DNA from: Actinobacteria bacterium HGW-Actinobacteria-5
GTDB taxonomy: Bacteria; Actinomycetota; Actinomycetes; Propionibacteriales; Propionibacteriaceae
Length of the DNA: 36,082 nt
Assembly (NCBI GenBank): GCA_002843035.1
Contig: PHEV01000018.1
Location: 1 to 36,082 of the forward strand
Direction of reading: 5' to 3'
Shown: piece after piece, positions 1 to 6,234 of the stretch
How positions within the stretch are numbered: position 1 is the stretch's first letter
How the letters are laid out: the number at the start of each line of letters is the position of its first letter
Notes under the pieces: generated by a model
What the model was told of the DNA's origin: nothing
Databases searched by the model: none
What the model saw: the letters and a program-made list of their open reading frames with translations, nothing else
Translations under genes and position numbers: made by a program

Positions 1-1
1 C

Positions 2-58
2 ACCACCACCGAACAGGAGGCGACCGACCAACCCATCCTCCAGGCCCTCACGGCCTGA
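2..58 (+). CDS. possible C-terminal end of a truncated CDS
   Basis: A reading frame open from the window edge ends in TGA at 56-58 and reads TTTEQEATDQPILQALTA. The residue mix looks like a normal hydrophilic protein tail, but only 18 residues are visible, so neither the family nor even its coding status can be settled. About 190 bases without a clear feature follow. Confidence 0.25.
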   Translation, partial: TTTEQEATDQPILQALTA

Positions 59-246
59 ACCCGAAGGATCAGCCGTACACCACCCCGGAGGACTTGACCG
101 CAGGGCCGCCACAGCGTCGTCGTCGGTCGGGGCGCATCGCTCATGCATCAAGTCTCTCCTATCAACTGACCGTGGTCGTGGTACTCGCGCAAGTCCCTGG
201 TGGCGGCATGACAGTGCGCGGCGGCGCGAGCTGAGAAGCTTCTCGC

Positions 247-540
247 ATGCGTGAGACACCGGCGCCTCGCCAGCCGTGGCGCCCGCTCTCGGCGGTCATC
301 GCAGCCTGGCTAGGAGTAGGGCTGGCGCTGATCCTTGTGCTCTTCGGCTCGAAGGCCAGTATTGACTCAACCCCGTGGAGCGTTGGCCCTGTGATCGGCC
401 CGATCCTGATCGCCGAGGGCGTCGTAGCTGGGATCGCGATGGCGTGGTTCCTGTTCAAGAAGCGACAGGCGGCCTTCGTTGTCGGAGCACTTGCGCTTAT
501 CCCCTTCCTCTGGGTCGCACTTGAAGTCACAAGGCCCTGA
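247..540 (+). CDS. small integral membrane protein, unknown function
   Basis: This 97-residue ORF starts at ATG with a short basic/proline-rich N-terminus (MRETPAPRQPW). Three hydrophobic segments follow, at about residues 14-34, 46-67 and 75-92, with FKKRQ between the second and third. This is a typical small multi-pass membrane protein, but I recognise no family. No strong ribosome binding site is visible. It stands alone: the next copy of the island's 17-bp boundary motif begins about 70 bases after its stop. It is the first of a series of single-gene modules. The membrane call rests on composition only. Confidence 0.55.
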   Translation: MRETPAPRQPWRPLSAVIAAWLGVGLALILVLFGSKASIDSTPWSVGPVIGPILIAEGVVAGIAMAWFLFKKRQAAFVVGALALIPFLWVALEVTRP

Positions 541-611
541 GCGCCCTGGAGGTCCTGCCTAGTCCCACGACCTCGCAGTGCCGAGCGTGGCCGTTCGACG
601 CCCATCAACTC

Positions 612-625
612 CGCGGCATGACCGG
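612..625 (+). repeat. half-site of the island repeat (CGCGGCATGACCGG)
   Basis: This matches the first 13 bases of the motif at 1661-1677 (GCGGCATGACCGGATGT), after which the sequence diverges. It lies between the module at 247-540 and the reverse-strand ORF at 654-902. No left-hand hairpin arm is visible here, so it is a solitary half-site. Confidence 0.5.
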
Positions 626-653
626 AAATTGTCCCAGAATCCCAGCCCACGAG

Positions 654-902
654 CTAGGGACGTCGCTCTTGGCGAGTTGTGACCACCAGGTCCACCACAA
701 ATCCAACTAATCCCACCCAGGCGCCGAGATACGACACGATCACCCATGTGTTCGACAAGTTCATGAGTCCAAGAAACATACAGATGGTTGCTAGCGCCGC
801 AAAGAACCATCCGATGCCGCTGTGAAACCCGCCGAGCATCCCCTTGTATCTGCGCTGGCCCAGACGCCTCAAGGGCCCGGGCGCGGTTCTCTTGCCACTC
901 AC
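654..902 (-). CDS. small two-TM membrane protein, unknown function
   Basis: This 82-residue reverse-strand ORF starts at GTG (900-902). A basic N-terminus of about 20 residues (SGKRTAPGPLRRLGQRRYKG) precedes two hydrophobic segments at about residues 27-47 and 53-74, and the tail is charged (TTRQERRP). The basic N-terminus and tail suggest both ends are cytoplasmic. The internal Met22 (MLGGFHSG) is an alternative start. No family is recognised. The gene lies between the half-site at 612 and the hairpin repeats that begin near 1061, and it is oriented opposite to its neighbours, as in the other single-gene modules here. Confidence 0.5.
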   Translation of the reverse strand: MSGKRTAPGPLRRLGQRRYKGMLGGFHSGIGWFFAALATICMFLGLMNLSNTWVIVSYLGAWVGLVGFVVDLVVTTRQERRP

Positions 903-1060
903 AGCGCGACGAATCCTGCGACAATCTCTAGTACCACCCAGCGAAGGCTACTCGCCACAACGACCCGGCGTGCGTCCCCGCGCAAGAGCACTCGCGGCAG
1001 ACATCCGTTCCTCGGACATTGCACTCATCGCCCACTAACAAGCGGGTTCGACCGCGCCGG

Positions 1061-1130
1061 CGGCGGCAATTGAGGGCGGTCGTGCTCGGGAGGCCGAAGC
1101 CGAAGGCTACCCTCGCACACCGCGGCAGAA
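1061..1130 (+). repeat. hairpin repeat copy R1
   Basis: The left arm GCGGTCGTGCTCGGG (1076-1090) can pair with the right arm CCCTCGCACACCGC (1110-1123), leaving one bulged C and a two-base mismatch. Between them AGCCGAAGGCT (1098-1108) forms a perfect four-base-pair apical hairpin. The left boundary is CGGCGGCAATTGAG and the right boundary GCGGCAGAA. Both arms are identical in the copies at 2290-2368 and 5055-5124. The stem with an extrahelical base recalls integron attC sites, but the GTTRRRY/RYYYAAC core is absent. Confidence 0.8.
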
Positions 1131-1195
1131 GCGGTCGTATGCTCGGGAACGCCGCGCCGCAGGCCACCTTCACACACTCTGCGCGGCACTTGAGT
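1121..1195 (+). repeat. diverged tandem partner of R1 (R1b)
   Basis: This copy begins in the shared GCGGCAGAA of R1 and continues with GCGGTCGTATGCTCGGG (1131-1147), a close match to the R1 left arm with a two-base insertion. It has a degenerate right arm around 1167-1180 and ends in GCGCGGCACTTGAG, which resembles the left boundary of R1. The spacing to R1 is about 60 bp. Confidence 0.55.
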
Positions 1196-1216
1196 CGTCA
1201 CGGCCCGACCCAGATC

Positions 1217-1222
1217 TAGACT
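1217..1222 (+). promoter_or_regulatory. candidate -10 element TAGACT for the lipoprotein gene
   Basis: TAGACT fits the actinobacterial TANNNT pattern and ends six bases before the GTG start at 1229, so the transcript would begin at or near the start codon (leaderless). No clear -35 is seen. Confidence 0.4.
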
Positions 1223-1228
1223 CATCCG

Positions 1229-1642
1229 GTGCCCACCCTCAGGCCACTGGTTTGGCTCCCCGTGCTGTGCATCGCCGTTGCCACCCTGATCTCGGGTTGC
1301 AGCGCGCTTGACCAGGATCTCAACTTGTTGCGCAAGGACCCGATGGCTACATGGACTAGTCCCGGTGTGATAGCAGAGACACGAAGCGAGACCCCGGCAC
1401 GCCCCTATGGCGTTATTCCGAGCAGCGAGGCGGTCATTGTGCGCTCACTCACCTTCGCCGACGAGAACGCGGCCCTGACCGCCCAGGCCGCTGCCAGACG
1501 CGCCGCTCAGCTCAGCGGATGGAAGATGGAGGAGCCTGCGAACGTGATCGGCTGGAAGCAGATGGAGGGTCGGCTGAGCTCGATCGGCATCACCGGGTCT
1601 TTCGACGACGCAAAGGTCCTTGTGATCTCTATCTCGATCTGA
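1229..1642 (+). CDS. putative lipoprotein, unknown function
   Basis: This 137-residue protein starts at GTG. A hydrophobic signal (about residues 7-22) ends in LISGC, a good lipobox, so the mature protein should be lipid-anchored at Cys24 on the outer face of the membrane. The mature part is short and mixed alpha/beta, including an alanine-rich helix (ALTAQAAARRAAQLSGW) and a beta-rich C-terminus (AKVLVISISI). I recognise no family. The start is supported by the lipobox spacing and by the TAGACT element six bases upstream. A copy of the island's 17-bp motif begins 19 bases after the stop. Confidence 0.65.
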   Translation: MPTLRPLVWLPVLCIAVATLISGCSALDQDLNLLRKDPMATWTSPGVIAETRSETPARPYGVIPSSEAVIVRSLTFADENAALTAQAAARRAAQLSGWKMEEPANVIGWKQMEGRLSSIGITGSFDDAKVLVISISI

Positions 1643-1660
1643 AGAACAGCCACAGAACTC

Positions 1661-1677
1661 GCGGCATGACCGGATGT
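1661..1677 (+). repeat. half-site of the island repeat (GCGGCATGACCGGATGT)
   Basis: A solitary copy of the right-hand end motif, 19 bases after the lipoprotein stop codon. It agrees with the copies at 2351-2368, 3917-3933 and 6218-6234 at nearly every position, the variable bases being the AT/GA/GT pair before CCGGATGT. No left arm was found upstream. Confidence 0.6.
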
Positions 1678-1806
1678 ACGGCGTCGGGCCCACGGCCATC
1701 GGCGCCGAGGCTCTCAAGCCAGGACAGGCACGCGCACTCGGTAGTTGACCTAACCTGGCCCACGTCAGGAGGGGCGCAGTCGTTTCTGGCCGGGGTGCCT
1801 GTGTCC

Positions 1807-1812
1807 TAGTCT
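1807..1812 (+). promoter_or_regulatory. candidate -10 element TAGTCT
   Basis: TAGTCT fits TANNNT and lies 37 bases upstream of the ATG at 1850. The same hexamer precedes the kinase gene at 5315. No convincing -35 is seen. Confidence 0.3.
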
Positions 1813-1849
1813 TCGCTTTGGCCGAACACAGAGGGTCCAGGGGTTCCAG

Positions 1850-2230
1850 ATGCGTGTGGTTGTTCGATCGTCGACGACGGCGGAGCTCATTGTGGAGTCT
1901 CCGGTTGGACAGTTGGCGGGTAGGTGGCGCGATGACTCGCTCCGGCCGCTGGTGGGCCAAGCCATCGATGTGGAGTTCACTATCAATTGGATCGTTCGTG
2001 CGGAGGACGCCATCGTCGGCGCCGGGGCTGGTGCTTCTCTCCGTTGGGACCCGGCCATCAACCGGGTCGTTGGCCGTATCGAGCAGGTCGACGCAGACGG
2101 CATGGGGTTCCTCCGCCTGGCTGCTGACTCCCTTTCCATGATCGAAACAGATGGGTTCGTGGCAGAGGGGGCGTGGGTCCAACTCGACGTTCCATCCTCC
2201 GCCGTCGAGATCTACGGCTACGTGGTCTAG
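1850..2230 (+). CDS. hypothetical protein, 126 aa
   Basis: A soluble, acidic 126-residue protein from ATG, with no signal peptide or membrane segment. The pattern is beta-rich (MRVVVRSSTTAELIVES, IDVEFTINWIVRA, GASLRWDPAINRVVGRIEQVD). The mid-protein stretch from the IDVEF strand to VVGRIEQVD suggests a small beta-barrel or OB/SH3-like fold, but this is an impression only. No family is recognised. The codon choice uses more T- and G-ending codons than the backbone genes. The next full hairpin repeat begins 60 bases after its stop, as expected if gene and repeat form one module. Confidence 0.55.
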   Translation: MRVVVRSSTTAELIVESPVGQLAGRWRDDSLRPLVGQAIDVEFTINWIVRAEDAIVGAGAGASLRWDPAINRVVGRIEQVDADGMGFLRLAADSLSMIETDGFVAEGAWVQLDVPSSAVEIYGYVV

Positions 2231-2289
2231 GACCGCCGGGCCGGTGCGTGCCCGACCATCCACGGCTCAGCGCGATCTACCTCGATCTC

Positions 2290-2368
2290 TGCGGCATTTA
2301 GGGCGGTCGTGCTCGGGCGCCGGCCAGCCGAAAGGCTACCCTCGCACACCGCGGCCAGAACCGGATGT
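2290..2368 (+). repeat. hairpin repeat copy R2, complete with right-end motif
   Basis: Left arm 2303-2317 and right arm 2339-2352 are identical to those of R1. The apical hairpin is AGCCGAAAGGCT (2326-2337): the stem is kept and the loop is one base longer than in R1. The right end GCGGCCAGAACCGGATGT (2351-2368) is contiguous with the hairpin. This copy therefore shows that the solitary 17-bp motifs elsewhere are right-hand half-sites of the same repeat. Confidence 0.8.
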
Positions 2369-2432
2369 CAGCGCCACAGGTCTGAGTCCTGGTTGCCCAC
2401 TGTCCGCGGAAGGGTGTGCGACGATTCCTGCT

Positions 2433-2834
2433 GTGGTCGATTGGTTCCGGGGCTGGTTCCAGCGGTGGTTCGGCGACGATGAGCCTCCGGACTACGATCT
2501 GCCGGACCCAGCCTTGGCAGCCTACGATCACGGTTTGGGCGAGCTCCGCCTCAATGGCGAGCTGAAGGGCTACCTGGCCAGCGTGCGCCTGGAGATGTCG
2601 TTCCCTGCTCGGCAGTGGTGGCCTTGGTTCGTCATCGTCTGGACTGACAAAGGCAAGGACCGCGCCTTCGAGGACTACGGTCCCAAATGGCTCACCGTTC
2701 GCGAACTCGACGCGGGGTACTTCGAGCACTACCCAGACAGTGGCGGGGCCGAGGTGTACGAGTTCAGTTGGCTTACGCCCGACGAGGCCCGCGTCAAGTG
2801 GTCAGAACTCGGCTTGGCCGAGGACGACTTCTGA
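2433..2834 (+). CDS. hypothetical acidic protein, 133 aa
   Basis: The frame is open from further upstream, but residues before the GTG at 2433 lie in repeat DNA and look non-coding, so I take MVDWFRGWFQRWFGDDEPP as the N-terminus. An alternative is ATT at 2424, which is better spaced from GGAAGG at 2408-2413. The protein is rich in Trp, Phe and acidic residues (ARQWWPWFVIVWTDKGKDRAF; WLTPDEARVKWSELGLAEDDF) and has an amphipathic N-terminal helix. It resembles small immunity-type or SMI1-like proteins in composition only; no family is assigned. Confidence 0.5.
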   Translation: MVDWFRGWFQRWFGDDEPPDYDLPDPALAAYDHGLGELRLNGELKGYLASVRLEMSFPARQWWPWFVIVWTDKGKDRAFEDYGPKWLTVRELDAGYFEHYPDSGGAEVYEFSWLTPDEARVKWSELGLAEDDF

Positions 2835-2921
2835 CCAGCCCTGTCCCGCGGCGGCATCAGCGTGACTTGCGTGCCCCTCGGGTGCTCTTGATTGGGGGAT
2901 CAGGGCGACCATCCTGAGCGT

Positions 2922-3152
2922 ATGACAGCTCGGGACGAGATCCTCGAAGCGATTCCGGCGGTCGCACGCTCGGACGGCACGTTCACTGTCGAGGCAATCG
3001 CCCGTGAACTTCGCCGGCGCGGCTCTAGCTATGCAGAGTCGACCATTCGTACTCATGTGATCAGTCGAATGTGCGCGAACTCTCCAGGGAATCATGCGGT
3101 CACCTACAACGACCTTGAACGACTGGGGCCGGGCGTCTACCGCCGGCTCTAG
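2922..3152 (+). CDS. small helix-turn-helix protein, DUF7669-like
   Basis: This 76-residue protein starts at ATG 2922. It reads as a winged-helix unit: EILEAIPAVARSDGTFTVEAIARELRR, then STIRTHVISRMCANSP as probable recognition helix, then a YNDLERLGPGVYRRL wing. This agrees with my memory of the DUF7669 family, DNA-binding-like modules often found near restriction or defence genes, but the match is not computed. The N-terminal extension of the same frame (from 2892) has no coding character. Its stop overlaps a startless membrane-protein frame (3119-3406). A role as a small regulator is an inference. Confidence 0.6.
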   Translation: MTARDEILEAIPAVARSDGTFTVEAIARELRRRGSSYAESTIRTHVISRMCANSPGNHAVTYNDLERLGPGVYRRL

Positions 3153-3406
3153 CGAACATCGGAGAGCGGACCTGGCTTCTCCCGCTGATCCTGCCGATCC
3201 TTCTTGTCCCGTTCGGCCTTGCCGACTGGTGGCTCAACCGTGGCCTCGGAAACCCGGCCGTCAGCGGAGTCGAGGGAATGGACAACGACTACATCGCCGT
3301 GAGCCTTCACTACGACCTGATGATCGTTGTGGCTCTACTCAGCCTCGTCTGGATCGGTCTCGCCGCCCGCAAGCGGCATCAAACCAGAAGGGCGCGTGCG
3401 ATCTAG
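3119..3406 (+). pseudogene. startless two-TM membrane protein remnant
   Basis: The frame is open from just after a TGA at 3116-3118 to TAG at 3404-3406 and has no ATG, GTG or TTG before ATG 3281. From 3173 it reads as a genuine membrane protein: WLLPLILPILLVPFGLADWW, then VSLHYDLMIVVALLSLVWIGL and a basic tail KRHQTRRARAI. The 5' part overlaps the end of the upstream HTH gene. The simplest view is a gene that lost its start when the neighbouring sequence was joined to it. A rare start such as ATC, or translation coupled to the upstream stop at 3150-3152, is possible. Confidence 0.45.
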
Positions 3407-3437
3407 CCGCGACCGACCTCCCACGAGTGAGCAGCCC

Positions 3438-3492
3438 GACTGCGGCAGAGGCAGTCGTGCACCCAGCAATTAGTCACCATCGACCTCATGCG
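3438..3492 (+). repeat. possible decayed copy of the hairpin repeat
   Basis: GCGGCAGAGGCAGTCGTGC resembles the left side of the repeat (GCGGCA...GGGCGGTCGTGC). GCAATTAG follows, and ATGCGGCGGAG lies about 50 bases on. The arms no longer pair well. It sits between the startless ORF and the next reverse-strand gene, where a boundary copy would be expected. Confidence 0.3.
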
Positions 3493-3535
3493 GCGGAGCC
3501 TTACTACCACTCAGGGCTCGGATCGCCTCGTGCAC

Positions 3536-3838
3536 TCATTCCTCCGTGCGCCCGGCTGACCCGCGATCTTCGTCCGACCACCACCACCCGGCCTTCTCCA
3601 CGTTCTCATCACGAGTGGCCTGGACCATGCTCAACACCAAACCAACTGCAGCAAGGACGCCAAGACCTATCCCTATCCAGACGGTCCCAGAAAGCCGGTA
3701 CTCGACGGCCATCGCCACAACACCAAGGAGAAGCCCCAGCATCGCCAGGCCGGAATAGCCGTTCATGATCCCGAGCAGCGTCATCGTTCTGGACGACCTC
3801 AGCCTATGAGAGAAGCTCACGCGTTCAATCGGACGCAT
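3536..3838 (-). CDS. small two-TM membrane protein, unknown function
   Basis: This 100-residue reverse-strand ORF has two strong hydrophobic segments at about residues 28-46 and 52-71. The C-terminus is charged and tryptophan-rich (ENVEKAGWWWSDEDRGSAG). Start choices are the first ATG at 3838 (MRPIERVSF) or the internal Met19 (MTLLGIMNG), which would put the first TM close to the N-terminus. No family is recognised. It is another single-gene unit, oriented against its neighbours and bounded downstream by repeat-like DNA (3438-3492) and upstream by the half-site at 3917-3933. Confidence 0.5.
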   Translation of the reverse strand: MRPIERVSFSHRLRSSRTMTLLGIMNGYSGLAMLGLLLGVVAMAVEYRLSGTVWIGIGLGVLAAVGLVLSMVQATRDENVEKAGWWWSDEDRGSAGRTEE

Positions 3839-3916
3839 CGGCCTTCCTCACTCCCAGAGTTGCTCCGAGGCAACATCGCAAACGAGCGATCATCGGTACG
3901 ATCACCCGCGCCAGAT

Positions 3917-3933
3917 GCGGCAGTTCCGGATGT
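3917..3933 (+). repeat. half-site of the island repeat (GCGGCAGTTCCGGATGT)
   Basis: A solitary copy of the 17-bp right-end motif between the divergently oriented genes at 3536-3838 and 3989-4507. It differs from the copy at 6218 at two central bases only. Confidence 0.55.
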
Positions 3934-3988
3934 CTCGGCACCTTTGCCTCCGCGTCATCAACAGCGCGAAGCGTGAGACAGTTTCGCC

Positions 3989-4507
3989 ATGGCCACCGCC
4001 GACGAGGTCCTGGAGTTCATCGCAGTCGACGGCGTGCGATCGCAGGAGCTCGCGCGTTTGCTGCCTTTTCAGCGTGCAGTCTTCGCGTGCTGCTGTGCAC
4101 AGCGTCTTCTCGACGCGAAGGATGCCGGCGGGGATCACCCTTTGGCACAAAGGGCAGTGCGGCTTGCTTGGGATTTGGCCTTGGGTGATTCCACGGAAGA
4201 TCCCGAGCCGGTGCTGGACGAGCTGGAAGCTCTCGGGGAAGAGCTCGATCAGGACGCGCTCGCGGCCAGTTTCTATGCGCTGGCGACTGCCGCCCGCGGT
4301 GGTGCCGAAACGGCGGCATGGGCGGGGCAACGCGGCACCGACCATGCATTCGAGCTCCTGGACCGGTCGGACAGGTCCTATCGGCCACTTGAGGTTGACG
4401 CGATCGATCCCATCGTGCAGCGCGAGTACCTAGCACAGCGATCTGACTTGGACCGGGTCTCGTCCGCCGAGAGCTCAAGCAGCCTCGCCGAACTTCGACT
4501 TCATTGA
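3989..4507 (+). CDS. DUF416 (YjaG-like) family protein
   Basis: A 172-residue all-helical soluble protein from ATG 3989. The early LLPFQRAVFACCCAQRLL segment, the RLAWDLALGD segment and the later DAIDPIVQREYLAQRSDLDRV match the order of conserved segments in DUF416 (E. coli YjaG: a leading helix with a Cys-rich FxACLCER-type motif, then an LxxxW helix, then an ExxxQ helix). DUF416 has no established biochemical role. The length is slightly shorter than YjaG (about 196). No promoter was recognised; GCGTGAGACAG precedes the start. It sits in the module array, with a convergent reverse-strand gene 39 bases downstream. Confidence 0.55.
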   Translation: MATADEVLEFIAVDGVRSQELARLLPFQRAVFACCCAQRLLDAKDAGGDHPLAQRAVRLAWDLALGDSTEDPEPVLDELEALGEELDQDALAASFYALATAARGGAETAAWAGQRGTDHAFELLDRSDRSYRPLEVDAIDPIVQREYLAQRSDLDRVSSAESSSSLAELRLH

Positions 4508-4546
4508 TTACGGCAAGCGGGCGAACTTCTCAGGCAGCCCGCGCGG

Positions 4547-4882
4547 CTACCTGCGCGCCTTGGCAGGAGGAGCTGCGGGGCTGCTGTGCGTCTCTTCGCG
4601 GTCGATGGCGGCCTGTTCGAGAGCGTCGACGAAGTCCGTAATGACCCGGAGCAGCAGGTGAGCCTTGTGGAGGGCGTTGCGAGCGTCTGCGGCGGTGTGG
4701 ACGTCGAAGTCGATGGTGGCAACCCGGCTGCAGTCAGCGATGGCGATGAAGGCCGAGATGTCGTGCACCTCGCGTCCATCGGACAGGTACTTCTCGGGGT
4801 GGATATCGGCGAGTACGAAGGCACCCCCATGATGCCCCCGACGATTCAGAAAGCGTCGACGATAGAACGTGCGTGAAGCCAT
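4547..4882 (-). CDS. hypothetical protein, 111 aa
   Basis: Reverse-strand ORF. ATG at 4882 is preferred because GGAAGG lies at a good distance upstream; a GTG at 4903 would add seven residues. The N-terminus is basic (MASRTFYRRRFLNRRGHHGG). It is followed by a strand-rich part (FVLADIHPEKYL, VHDISAFIAIADCSRVATIDFDVHT) and then one long helix (ADARNALHKAHLLLRVITDFVDALEQAA). The tail is Ser/Pro/Ala-rich. No family is recognised. It could be a small nucleic-acid-binding or regulatory protein given its basic N-terminus, but that is speculation. Confidence 0.5.
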   Translation of the reverse strand: MASRTFYRRRFLNRRGHHGGAFVLADIHPEKYLSDGREVHDISAFIAIADCSRVATIDFDVHTAADARNALHKAHLLLRVITDFVDALEQAAIDREETHSSPAAPPAKARR

Positions 4883-5005
4883 GGGCTTCCTTCCCAGGAC
4901 CACTCCCGCCCGGGTGGGCGAGGTAGATCGCTCGACGCAGTTCTTCCTGAACGCATGCCAATCAGGCTACCCAGCCGCCCAGACACCCGGCTCTCAGCGC
5001 CCCGC

Positions 5006-5024
5006 GAGGGCGGTTGCGCTCGGG
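5006..5024 (+). repeat. partial tandem copy of the repeat (R3a)
   Basis: GAGGGCGGTTGCGCTCGGG differs from the R3 left arm region (GAGGGCGGTCGTGCTCGGG) at two bases. It lies 60 bp before R3, the same spacing as R1 to R1b. A matching right arm was not found. Confidence 0.5.
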
Positions 5025-5054
5025 TGCGCAGGTCTGCGGGCCAGGCTAGCGATC

Positions 5055-5124
5055 GGCGGCAATTGAGGGCGGTCGTGCTCGGGTGGCAGCCAGCCGAAGG
5101 CTACCCTCGCACACCGCGGCATGA
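5055..5124 (+). repeat. hairpin repeat copy R3
   Basis: Left arm 5069-5083, apical hairpin AGCCGAAGGCT 5092-5102 and right arm 5104-5117 are identical to R1. The left boundary CGGCGGCAATTGAG is also identical over 14 bases. The loop-side spacer differs (TGGCAGCC instead of AGGCCGA), so sequence is held in the arms and free in the spacer. The right end reads GCGGCATGAGCG, a diverged end motif. Confidence 0.8.
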
Positions 5125-5285
5125 GCGTGGGTGTTTCGACGGCATCGTGCTGCTTGCCACCAGTGCCGCGACATCCAGGGTGGTCCAGCGCATAGAGGCG
5201 TGGCCTTGTGGGCATGGTGACCTCTTCGGCCGGTTCCAGCGGTCATGCTGCCCAAGCCTGAAGGCGACGCAAGGTCGTGGTGTTC

Positions 5286-5291
5286 TAGTCT
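5286..5291 (+). promoter_or_regulatory. candidate -10 element TAGTCT for the kinase gene
   Basis: TAGTCT fits TANNNT and lies 23 bases before the ATG at 5315, leaving a short leader that contains GGAG at 5304-5307. Confidence 0.4.
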
Positions 5292-5314
5292 CGTCGAGTG
5301 ATTGGAGCCGCGTG

Positions 5315-6205
5315 ATGCTCGACATCCCCGATCAGGTGCGGAACAAGGTCATCGCCGACGGGAACACCCCGTGGCTCGACGAGCTGCCCTTGGTCGTGGA
5401 GTCCTTGGCGCAGGAGTGGTCGTTGACCATCGGTGCCACGTTGCGCGGCGGCCATGCGGCGCTCGTCGTCGAGGCGACGCTCGCCGACGGGACGGCGGCT
5501 GTCCTCAAGGTCGGCGTTCCGGGGACTCGGCGCGATCTCACCTTCGAAGCCACCGCGCTGCGTCTTGCCGACGGCAATGGCTGCGCGAGCCTGCTAGGCG
5601 TCGATCTCGACCGCGACGCGCTTCTACTCGAGCGGCTCGGCACTGCCCTGTACAACGTCGTTCCGGATCCCGCAACGCGGCACAACATCTTGTGCGACGT
5701 CGCTGTCCGGTTCTGGCGCCCGGTCGGCCCCGATGCTGACCTTCCGACGGGCGCGGACAAGGCACGTGAGTATTCCGAGTTGCTTCCGCGGCTGTGGGAG
5801 GAAACGGATAGGGCGTGTTCCAGGGCCACCGTCGAGGATGCTCTAGCGTGCATCGAGCGTCGTCGCCGCGCCCACGATGATCGAGATGCCGTGCTCGTCC
5901 ACGGCGACGTCCACGACCTCAACGTCCTCCACGCGGCAGATGGCAGCTTCAAGCTGATAGATCCCGTTGGTCTGCGCGCTGAACCGGCTTGCGATCTTGG
6001 CACCATCATTCGCTGCAATCCCGACGCCGGCGACGACCTGCACGCCAGGGCGGAGCGGCTGGCGGCCCTCACCGGTGTAGACGCCGTCGCTATCTGGGAG
6101 TGGGGAACGATCCACCGCGTGATCAGCGGCCTGTACAGCCGCAAGATCGGACTCCAACCGTTCGGCGACCTGCTGCTCGCCGAGGCTGACCGACTGACCC
6201 GATGA
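5315..6205 (+). CDS. aminoglycoside/hydroxyurea phosphotransferase-family kinase (APH(6)-like)
   Basis: A 296-residue protein from ATG 5315 (GGAG at 5304-5307; an adjacent GTG at 5312 is also possible). It has the bilobal small-molecule kinase pattern. The N-lobe has AALVVEATLADGTAAVLKVG with a candidate ATP-binding lysine, followed by FEATALRLADG. The catalytic loop HGDVHDLN is at residues 196-203 (catalytic Asp198, metal ligand Asn203), and IDPVG at 215-219 is the DFG equivalent. Length and motifs fit the PF04655-type APH(6)/hydroxyurea kinases, which phosphorylate streptomycin or related hydroxyls. Its true substrate is unknown, and the island setting does not prove drug resistance. A repeat half-site begins 13 bases after its stop. 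Confidence 0.75.
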   Translation: MLDIPDQVRNKVIADGNTPWLDELPLVVESLAQEWSLTIGATLRGGHAALVVEATLADGTAAVLKVGVPGTRRDLTFEATALRLADGNGCASLLGVDLDRDALLLERLGTALYNVVPDPATRHNILCDVAVRFWRPVGPDADLPTGADKAREYSELLPRLWEETDRACSRATVEDALACIERRRRAHDDRDAVLVHGDVHDLNVLHAADGSFKLIDPVGLRAEPACDLGTIIRCNPDAGDDLHARAERLAALTGVDAVAIWEWGTIHRVISGLYSRKIGLQPFGDLLLAEADRLTR

Positions 6206-6217
6206 AGACGGCGCCTC

Positions 6218-6234
6218 GCGGCAGAACCGGATGT
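6218..6234 (+). repeat. half-site of the island repeat (GCGGCAGAACCGGATGT)
   Basis: The right-end motif, 13 bases after the kinase stop. It is the same as the R2 right end except for one extra base in R2. No left arm is seen upstream. Confidence 0.6.

Larger units (their letters stand above)
903..1228. other. 326-bp intergenic stretch holding two hairpin repeats
   Basis: There is no convincing gene. The short frames on both strands have compositions typical of chance frames in GC-rich DNA. The stretch holds the full repeat at 1061-1130, its diverged tandem partner at 1121-1195, and a probable -10 element for the next gene at 1217-1222. Confidence 0.6.
4883..5314. other. 432-bp stretch between modules with two repeat copies
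   Basis: The open frame that runs through here from 4955 into the kinase gene changes composition sharply at 5315; its upstream part overlaps the repeats and is not considered coding. The stretch holds the partial repeat 5006-5024, the full repeat 5055-5124, and the -10 candidate 5286-5291. About 160 bases (5125-5285) hold nothing I can name. Confidence 0.55.

Noticed and set aside
612-625. Similarity of CGCGGCATGACCGG to the tRNA-Gly 3' end (GCGGATGACGGG)
   Set aside because: The match is interrupted by a gap and a mismatch and does not extend into the T arm, so it is not a convincing attachment-site duplicate.
1445-2263. 272-codon reverse-strand frame across two small genes
   Set aside because: It spans the lipoprotein end, a half-site and the 126-residue gene, and has an Arg/Pro/Thr-rich composition without motifs.
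1061-5124. CRISPR array interpretation of the repeats
   Set aside because: Copies are more than 1 kb apart, have genes between them, and no cas gene is present.
1061-5124. Calling the repeats true integron attC sites
   Set aside because: The R'/R'' core (GTTRRRY and RYYYAAC) cannot be found at the arm ends on either strand and no intI is visible, so only a structural analogy is claimed.
4955-5314. N-terminal extension of the APH-like kinase frame
   Set aside because: It runs through the hairpin repeats, is Arg/Ser-rich, and the normal APH N-terminus and a ribosome binding site point to 5315.
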